From Allium sativum (lineage: Eukaryota > Streptophyta > Magnoliopsida > Asparagales > Amaryllidaceae): 64,000 nt of DNA. Positions 56,503 through 64,000 of the stretch are shown here, in pieces. The first letter of the stretch is position 1, and each line of letters opens with the position of its first letter. The DNA lies in assembly GCA_030737875.1 (NCBI GenBank), contig CM060915.1:355691863-355755862 (forward strand). Reading direction: 5' to 3'. The notes under the pieces are model-generated. The model saw only the letters and a program-made list of their open reading frames with translations, was not told the origin of the DNA and ran no database searches. A program made the translations under genes and the position numbers.

Positions 56503-57240
56503 CAAATACAAGAATATTGGAGATAAGAAGATCAAATATCTTCTTTCCATCCACATCTAACTCACACCTTTGCTACACATTCTATATCAATCCTTATCTT
56601 ATTATCTAAGGGAGAGGTTTGTCCAGTGAAATTTCTATTAGGGCATTAGCATAAAACAACTTTCCCCTCGCTGCAGTGCTAGCATCAAAACGCTAAGTTT
56701 CCCAAATTTGTCCGATAGCCAATTCGAACCTATAAGGAATTACAAAACAAAAGGAAAGTAAAAGAAACTATCCAAACTGGAATAGATAAAACCTTATCTC
56801 TTGCTCTGTCAACTTTAGGGCTCCAAGGAGTAATAAAGAAAGGTTTTCCCCTATTAATTGTTGGCTTTAGACTAAGCACACGAAGTTTGTCTTTAAAAAG
56901 AGAAAACCTAAGGAAAATCATAGATTTTTCTAACCAGACTTTGAGACTTCCCCGGATTTTCCACACCTTTCCACGCTGCCCCTTAACTATCGGATAAGGA
57001 GAATGGGGAACAAGGAAAAAAACCATTTAATAATCAAACCAAAATCTGCACCAACCTCCACTACCTCAGCGAGGAGATCATCAATCCTATATTTTTCAAA
57101 ATATTCAAAATTTCGAGGCTCATAATATTCATTATTCCTCAGGCTAGTATAAAAAAGAGAGCTCCATTTAGAAGTGGACACAGCCTTATCAACAAGATTC
57201 AAGAAAGTAGACTAAGCTTTCCCAAGACTATCTAAAACAT
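56503..57240 (-). pseudogene. LINE ORF1 fragment with DUF4283 domain
   Basis: Minus-strand frames 57202-56987 and 57026-56730 give the DUF4283 block: DLLAEVVEVGADFG, HSPYPIVKGQRGKVWKIRGS, MIFLRFSLFKDKLRVLSLKP, GKPFFITPWSPKVDRARDKV and LSIPVWI. A further decayed part reads ALIEISLDKPLP. DUF4283 is the usual N-terminal domain of plant LINE ORF1 and some related proteins. G3 breaks it at 56497. No zinc knuckle, endonuclease or RT is present here. Confidence 0.75.
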
Positions 57241-57736
57241 TAACAGGGGAAAATGGATTATCGATAACAACTGTGTCATGCTTATCAACTTTCAACACTA
57301 CATTAACAATCATAGGAGAATTAAGTACAGTTGCATGTGCATTACAATTTAAATAAATAACAGAATTCAAAAAACACCCGTCTCAACAAAATACGTATCT
57401 AATCCACTAACATTATATCTAAGGTAACCAAAGTTTCAACCCAATGATTATCTACTGCAGTAGCATCCATCACTAGCGAGAGAAGAGGAGACGGGGCAAG
57501 CAGAAACAATAGACAGAGGGTCAAACCCAACAACGGACGAAGCACGCAGAGTGGAGATTTCATCCAAGAGTGTTAAGAAAGGGTTCACCAAGACCAAACC
57601 AATTTCTATGGAAGGTGTCTTCATAGCAGGCGCAACACTAAAGATCGAAGCGCATGGAGGGGCGCAGGAACCAGAGGTACGTCGGGGGCAAGCTTGTCGG
57701 AAGTTGAAGAGAAGAGTCTGCTAGACTTGGTGGAAG
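57241..57736 (-). other. Probable LINE ORF1 N-terminal region or leader
   Basis: Upstream of the DUF4283 block on the minus strand. Open stretches are interrupted by stops. No independent domain recognised. Confidence 0.35.
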
Positions 57737-58022
57737 CAGGCCTGGCCCATGGGCAAGGCCCATGAGGCCGGCGAATTGGGCAACCCACCCTGGTGAGGGC
57801 AAGTGTGGGGAAGAAGAAGAGCATTTTAAACATTTCAAATAAATTGCCGCAATTGTCTACTAACAGTTGATAGATTAGTTCAGTGGTAAGAGGCATTTGG
57901 TTTGGGCAAATATGGTACAAGATCGAAACCTAATGGAGGCAGTAGGTGATTTTTTTTCTTGCTTCCATGTTTTCTATTCCTTTATTTTTCCTTGGGCGAC
58001 CCAACCCAATGGGCCGGCCCTG
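57737..58022. mobile_element. hAT-type MITE (286 bp) with tRNA-like core
   Basis: Left end CAGGCCTGGCCCATGGG; the right end read inward is CAGGGCCGGCCCATTGGG. Flanks GGTGGAAG and GGTGGTAG match at 7 of 8 bases. The middle (57866-57945) has an A-box-like TAGTTCAGTGGTAAGAGGC and a B-box-like AGATCGAAACC, so a tRNA-derived SINE piece may be embedded. Confidence 0.7.
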
Positions 58023-58030
58023 GGTGGTAG

Positions 58031-58968
58031 AGTGCAATCCAGATCTTAAAAAAAGGGAGAAAAACTGGTTTTCCTTTTATTAGGCATCACTGAAAGAGAG
58101 AGAGGGGGCAGAGGAATGATTCGAGGGAGTCGAGAATTGGGCGGCGATGGGGAAGAAGGAAAAGCCAGAATGAATTATTCGCCAAAGAAACAATAGCCTG
58201 GAGCAAGAGCAACCATTTGATTTACAGAAATGCTACATTAACCGGATTTGCGTACGTGAATTGGTGCAGCAACACTACTAGCAGTATGATTGAGTTTGGA
58301 CCGTGAATTACACCTATTCAATTTTGATTCGACAGTTTTCACCGGAAATCCCCCGGTCCTACTAGCACTGTTCTTTTATTTATAAATGACTTAATAACTT
58401 GATGGGAAAAATCAGAAGGAAAGGAATACATGTATTTTGTGATCTTTGATTTTTTTTAAAAAAAATTAAAAATTGAATTTTGAAAATATAGATTTTTGGT
58501 ATTTTATATTGATTATTTATTGCTAAAACCGTTATAATTTAATTATTGAAAATAATAATTTAAGTCAAATAAATCTAAGAATTTTTGAGGGATAAGCTTT
58601 GTGGATCTTAATTTCAGAAAATTTAATTTTTTTAAATATTCTCATTTGTGTTTTTCATATTTATGATTTGTTGTTAAAACTATTTTTAATTTATTAATAA
58701 TATTCAATAAATTCTGAACTAGATTTTCATATAAACATATGTTAGTTTCGAACTGGAATAAGTTTTAAATATTATATATATATATCTTGTTTTTTATTTA
58801 TAAGACTGTATGTGTGTGTGTGTATATACATAGGTGTGTATACATATATGTGTGTATATGTACATTTGTTTACATTTATAAATATAAAGAAATTAATAAA
58901 TTATGGCTTAGCACACACATATATATATATATTATAAACATTTTAATCATATCTTATAATACAAATAT
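58031..58968. other. No gene; AT-rich with microsatellites
   Basis: (GA)n near 58093, (GT)n near 58810 and (TA)n near 58775 and 58918. No coding signal. Confidence 0.5.
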
Positions 58969-59167
58969 GAGGAGGGTTACGCTACACCTCTTATATTGCA
59001 CGTGAACTCTCCCCCTTAATATCCACCACCCATTTCTCCACTCGTTCTCTCTTTTCCCATTTCAATATTAATTCTTAGTGGGAAGAGAGAATGAGCGGGG
59101 AAATGGGTGGTGGAGATTAAGGGGGAGAGTTCACGTGAAATATAAGAGGTGTAGTGGAATCCTCCTC
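58969..59167. mobile_element. Mutator-type foldback MITE (199 bp)
   Basis: Nearly the whole element is a long inverted repeat: the left arm starts GAGGAGGGTTACGCTACACC; the right arm read inward starts GAGGAGGATTCCACTACACC. It is flanked by the perfect 9-bp duplication TACAAATAT (58960-58968 and 59168-59176). A 9-bp duplication with long inverted ends is typical of Mutator-like elements. Confidence 0.9.
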
Positions 59168-59550
59168 TACAAATATATACATAATTTATATTTTATGAAG
59201 TTTATATATAATCACATATTCATATAACATTCGAGATATAGAAAATGAGCTAATGTGTCTACTGCACTATAAATCCCAGCACTTGTATACGAGCACATTG
59301 TTTCCTTTATAGATTATCATTTCACACATGCATGCCCGCGCACACGCGTACATATGCATATGCGCACACACATCTACATACGTACTTTTTGACAATAGGT
59401 TCTGTTATTAATAACTAAAATATATTACATGCACGTTATTACAAATGTAGCAAATTAAAATACAAAACTCTTACACCCACATCTCCATTGTCCACCTATT
59501 CTAATAATATCAACCAATAATGCTAGAACTAATAAATGTAAAGAACAAAT

Positions 59551-59850
59551 TGACACCAATAATCCGAAGTTTCATGTGTCTTTCCATATTAATCAAGAGT
59601 TTGGGTTATTTTAGTTAATGCCAAGTATTGGGGTCCCTTCCTATATTGATCCCATTTACCTATTAACCAGTTTAGCAGGCTTCAACCTTTTAGCTTTCCC
59701 AAATACATGTGAAACTTCGAACTAATATGAAAAAACACATGAAATTTCAGATTAATGGTGTCAATATGCCCAAATACACGTGAAACTTCGGATTAGTATG
59801 AGAAGACACTTGAAACTTCGGATTAATGGTGCCAATATGGGAAGATACGT
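59551..59850. repeat. Dispersed short repeat gaaacttcggattaatggtg, direct and inverted
   Basis: One inverted copy (59551-59590) and four direct or part copies (about 59708, 59739, 59779, 59811). The spacing is irregular. The outer copies could form a stem of about 35 bp. Confidence 0.75.
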
Positions 59851-60345
59851 GAAATCAACTGGTTGCGAATTGGTTGCATGAAACCGGATTGTTACATTTT
59901 GGGTATAAAGAAAAGGAATTTGGGTGATTTTACGTGTAGGGTTTTCATAATTCCCAAATCAATCGAATTTTGAAACTAAATTGCATTAGATAATACAGAT
60001 AGAGATTAGGAATCATTCAAACAATTAGAAATTACCTTGCGATTGATTTGTGAAATAAAGAAATGTCAGATTGGAAGAAAGGTCAAAGAGGAAGAAGGAA
60101 AAATCAAAGAAGGGAAAGATCTTAGCAATTCCATGTTGATTTGTTTTGATATTTTCTCTTCTGCTTTGAATTTGATAAAAGGGAAATTTTCCATGAATTG
60201 AATCTGAAATTTAGATAGGAAGAGAACAGATAAAAAGTCGAGAAAGTTTATGAGAAGAAATGAGGAATACGTGAATTTTTTGTTTACACGAGAAAAGAGT
60301 TACCAAATACATAATATCAATTTAATGGGGTTTTTAGCCTCAAGG

Positions 60346-60530
60346 ACAAAATGAATAAAAAAAATTGTTCCATAAGGACAAGGGGCAAAATTTTTATCCA
60401 TAAGGACAAATTTTAGTGTAAAGGGAGGAATTCAAGGCCACACTATAATTCATTCATTTACATTAAATTTGTCCTTATGGATAAAATTTTAGCCTCTTGT
60501 CCTTATGGAACAATTTTTTGTTCATTTTGC
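60346..60530. repeat. Foldback element (about 185 bp)
   Basis: Arms 60346-60422 and 60457-60530 are inverted copies (caaaatgaa, ttgttccataaggacaag, ttatccataaggacaaat). It resembles a MITE, but I could not find a clear target duplication. Confidence 0.75.
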
Positions 60531-60808
60531 CCTCCACACGATTCTCATGTTTGGGTCCTTGCAAATTCAAGGAGGCATTATTGGATACGAATAGATAATC
60601 AAATAGATTGGCACTATAGATTCAATATCCACTGAAATTCAAACCAATAAAAATGTCAAGAAAGATATAGATTTATTTAAGACAAATACACACATCATCC
60701 GATCGCGTTTTTATAGTTACAAATGCAAATTCCGAACAAATGAAATTAAATTTTAACGAATCGAAAAATGTCAGAAGCTTGAAATTCAATATAGATTCAT
60801 AAAAAAAG

Positions 60809-61093
60809 ATGATAGCTATTGGGGATCCCATTTTTGTACCAAATCAAGATATGCTTATCGGACTCTATGTATTAACGATGGGAAATCGGAAGGGTATTTG
60901 TGAAAATAGGCATAATCCATATAATTGTGCGAACTACAAAAACAAAACAGTTGATAATAATAACTATGAGTATACGAAAGAAAAGGAATCATATTTTGGC
61001 AGTTCCTACGATGCACTTGGGCTTATCGTCAGAAACGAATCAAATTAGATAGTCCCTTTTGGCACCGGTGGCGACTAGATCAACGTGTCATTG
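60809..61093 (+). pseudogene. rpoC1: Plastid-derived fragment of rpoC1 in nuclear DNA
   Basis: rpoC1 encodes the beta' subunit of the plastid RNA polymerase. The frame from 60809 reads [20 protein letters not shown], then [27 protein letters not shown] and SSYDALG. A frameshift follows, and then [20 protein letters not shown] and QRVI in another frame. These are consecutive blocks of the C-terminal part of plastid rpoC1. The frameshift and substitutions show an old nuclear insertion (NUPT). The plastid match stops after QRVI. Confidence 0.9.
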
Positions 61094-61312
61094 GCAAGCA
61101 GAACTCAATTTCTTCTTGAAAAAATATTTTCTTTTTCAATTAAAATGGGATGATCCCTTGAATCAAAGAATGATCAATAATATAAAGGTATATTTCTTCT
61201 ACTTAGACTGATAGATCCAAAGGAAATAGCTATATCTTCAATTCAAAGAGGAGAGATGCGTCTCGATGTAATTTTGATTCAGAAAGATCTTCGAATTTTG
61301 ACAACTTTTAAA
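61094..61312 (+). pseudogene. ycf1: Plastid-derived fragment of ycf1, fused to rpoC1
   Basis: Right after the rpoC1 piece: [29 protein letters not shown], a frameshift, then [20 protein letters not shown] and [10 protein letters not shown]. These blocks belong to the C-terminal half of ycf1 (Tic214), part of the inner-envelope import machinery. In plastid genomes ycf1 and rpoC1 are far apart, so the two pieces were joined before or during insertion. Confidence 0.85.
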
Positions 61313-62350
61313 TTTTGATAAAAAATCAATTTTGTCCAAATTTGACACAAAATTGACTTTTTCGTAAAATTCTATATTTCAATAGTTTTGGAACATCAAT
61401 ATATTCATTAATTCAACTTTATTATTTAAATTTAAGTTTTTATAAACTTACATAAATTTAATTAAAACAAATTGAACCAATTAAACAGTTACATTTATAA
61501 TTGGCAGTTGATGAATTTAATTGTTCAACGTTACTTATTATTGTTTATTTACAAAATCAAATTAATATATTTCATTTAGTTCAAAAAAATTGAAGTTTCA
61601 AATGGTAAAATTTTAAATTCAAGTTAAATTATTAATTATAAACCTATTAAAAACTCAGATTGTTACAACACTAGATTAGGCTAGAGAGTATGTGCTGAAT
61701 AACTCACCTTGTTTGTGGCAAGTTTATAACGATTTCGGCTTTGTTAGAAGACAATTTGAACCTTCTAGAACTCATGGAAGTACACAATAGTGACATGCAA
61801 ACCTGAATTCTCCACTATAACTTCTAGTTCTCTATTTAAAGAGATTGATTAATTGAATCTTCTATGTGCGGTTAGATTGCTGGTAGAAGAGAGATTGATT
61901 AGCTCTTCGTTTTAATTTTTCATTAGGGAGGCTAGGATTTAAGGAGGGAGGAAGCCATTTGTTCTTCTCTGTTAATTCTTTGGTAAGAGGAAGAAGAAGG
62001 CTGAAGTAAAATGTCACGTACTGTTATTCCTTACTCCTCTTCCAGATATTTCTTTTGCCAAATAGATTTGGTCATGGTCTTAATTTAGAATCCATTTAGG
62101 TTAAAATACAATTAGGCCTTTGTTAATTAGGCCAAATTAGTTATGTACAATACTAAACACAATTTACACTATTTTAACCATTTTTGACACCCTTTTTATT
62201 ACATTTTTTTGCAAAGCCGACAGGTTTTTGAGGTGACTGCAAACATCTTTTATTATAACTAATAATAGAAATCAATAGAGTGCAGAGTTGAGAATCAGCA
62301 ATTCGGGTTTTAATGTGAACCATCCACCGCCTACGGCATTTAACGTGGGC
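61313..62350. other. No gene; AT-rich, possible old LTR relics
   Basis: AT-rich from 61313 to 61660. Then an LTR-end-like string (cagattgttaca, 61667) and a leader-like stretch with gaagaag/aggaggga runs (61930-62000). Similar ends are at 56490 and 59890. Too decayed to classify. Confidence 0.35.
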
Positions 62351-64000
62351 TATAACAGCCCGCATTTTACGTATCGAAGGATCGTAAAATATTTTATTTT
62401 ATTCTTTGAGGGTTGGATCAATCTCATATTTTAATATGTTACTTATGACGATGTGAGACATGTCCACAATTTTTACCAATTTTGTTTGAGACCATTTTGC
62501 CCATGTCAGTATTGTATATGGCATAACTTTTGACTTAGGTTGAATCATAGGGCGAGACCCATGCCATTGGAAAGGAAATGATGATTATCTTTTTGTAGAA
62601 TGGTTATATTAAGGATTTGACTCAGCGATTTGGGAGGAATCGTTGTTTTAAGGTTTAACAGTTGGTTGTTCAGGTTTTTAATGTCTTGATGGGTTGATTT
62701 GGAGAGGCCCATTAGTGGATTGGTGGAATGATATAAATAGGGGGTGGGAGGTATGAAGAATGGTTTACTACCTCCATTCTCTCATTTGGGGGCCTATGTT
62801 CCTCCTTCGTCTAACACCTTTCCACCATTAAAATCGAGATCTAAGCTTGGGAAATCGAAGATCTACATCATTGGAGGCTAGATCTACATCGTTTCAAGGG
62901 AGAATTCATCAAATCAAGGAGTTTGGATTCAATTCCTTGTTGTCCAGATTCGTACTGCACCATTTTTGCTTTGTTTTGGAGAATTGGTGAGTGATATGCA
63001 TCTCTCACATGGATTCAATCAAGTGAATGTTTGATCATGTTTTTCATAAAATTATAGTCATTTTCCTTAGCTCTACATCATGGTAAGTCCATTTTCATGA
63101 ATCACCATAGGATCCAATTTAGCAAGTTAAACCAGTAATTCTTATGCTATTTCATATGTTTATGCAAGTTAGACCTATAATTTTTTTTCGTATGATCATT
63201 CGTCATGATTTTGGAGTGATTTGCATAATTTTGGTGAGAATTGTTGTTTTCATGTTCTTAGTGAATTCATATCATGTTTTTGGTCATATTTGATGAGTCG
63301 GACAAGTTGGTTTCATCGAATCTATCGTTTGGCGAACTTTTGGCGGAAATCGGAGTTGAATTAGAATATGCAGGTTTTGGGTCGATCATGGTTGGGTCGG
63401 TTGCCTGGAATCATGTCTTGGAGAACAAGACAAGAAAGGGTCGGTTGGTCCTGAATGGTTAGGTCGGTCGGCTGCTATGGGGTGGGTCGGTCAAACCGGG
63501 TCGATCGAGAAAACTAGGGAAATCTGGTCTTAAGTGGGTCGGTCGGTCCTAAAGGAGGAGGCAGGTCGGTCTGAATGAAGAAGTTTGGGACGGTCGGTCA
63601 TATACGAAGCAACTGGGTTGGTCTGGTGTGAAGATACCAGGTCGGTCGTGTACTCTAGCTTTTGGGTCGGTCGAGACGAGGGGGGCGGGAGCCATGTTGG
63701 GTCGGTTGGGCTTGGTTCCATAAGTGGGTCGGTTGTGTAGGGTCGGGTCGGTCCAAGTGGATGGGTCGATCTAAGATCCTGGTCGGCTGTGAGTAGTTTT
63801 CAGCAATGCTTTTAATCGCTGTGGGGATTGGCATAAGTGCTGCAGTTTATTTCCCTTATCAAATTGATGTGATGCTATGGATTGTTTTGAACCTCATGAT
63901 TGATGTTTTTCTTAGGTTCGAAAGTGGAGATAACTTCAAAGAGAATTCCATGGGGAATGACGAAGTGAGATGATTTGTTCATCGGATTTGATGAATGTGG
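62351..64000 (+). repeat. 5' part of an LTR of the solo-LTR family (cut by window end)
   Basis: Starts TATAACAGCCCGCATTTTACG, matching 19858 (TGTAAAAGCCCGCATTTTACG), and stays collinear with 19858-21410, including the leader around atataaataggggg (62739), a TATA-like box. Whether an internal region follows is not visible. Confidence 0.88.
63378..63785 (+). repeat. GGGTCGGTCG-rich array, second copy, expanded
   Basis: Same position in the LTR as 20915-21185 but longer, with many irregular GGGTCGGTCG / GGTCGGT units. Confidence 0.85.

Noticed and set aside
56730..57202. Host gene with a novel N-terminal domain
   Set aside because: The motif series fits DUF4283 of LINE ORF1, and the frames are broken.

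Overview
This is nuclear DNA from a plant, made almost entirely of nested transposable elements. I see no intact host gene, no rRNA gene, no CRISPR array and no intact tRNA gene. The base composition is AT-rich. The recognisable host-derived pieces are fragments: LOG, RopGAP, a PABN-like piece, and plastid rpoC1 and ycf1. Grasses lack ycf1, so the plastid pieces argue weakly for a non-grass source, probably a eudicot. I cannot name the species.

Left nest (1-17100). The 3' part of a plus-strand Ty3/gypsy chromovirus (G1, 1-15308, with its 3' LTR at 12285-15308) lies in an older LTR (15309-17100). A 9.6-kb CACTA-type DNA transposon (918-10481) splits the G1 integrase region. This CACTA carries three exons of a cytokinin-activating LOG gene and a decayed exon of a CACTA-associated protein. 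It was itself invaded by a second CACTA element (2192-5539), which carries the CRIB exon of a RopGAP gene plus a probable PABN-like fragment, and by an hAT element (5918-7391, perfect 8-bp target duplication).

Middle (17590-25722). A LINE 3' end is followed by a minus-strand Ty1/copia remnant. A complete solo LTR (19858-22527, duplication ACAAG) interrupts the copia. One copia end is fused to an inverted copy of its own LTR.

Right nest (25723-56497). An old minus-strand gypsy element (G3) is split twice. One insertion is a large non-autonomous LARD-like element with about 4-kb LTRs (26192-36318, duplication CCAGT). The other is a full-length minus-strand chromovirus (G2, 37281-52049, duplication CGCTT), which has its own 4-kb hAT insertion (43385-47421). 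G3 abuts a LINE ORF1 fragment.

Tail (57700-64000). This holds an hAT MITE, a Mutator-type foldback MITE with a perfect 9-bp duplication, another foldback, a scrambled plastid insertion joining rpoC1 to ycf1, and the 5' part of another LTR of the solo-LTR family.

Most interesting points. (1) A sequence of about 100 bp, present as two copies per LTR in G1, the LARD and G2 (ten copies in all), has arms that change in a compensatory way and may be an undescribed structured RNA. (2) Clusters of GTCGAC palindromes lie just upstream of the TATA box in the same LTRs. (3) Two nested CACTA elements each carry host gene fragments. All coordinates come from reading by eye; none was tested with alignment or folding software.
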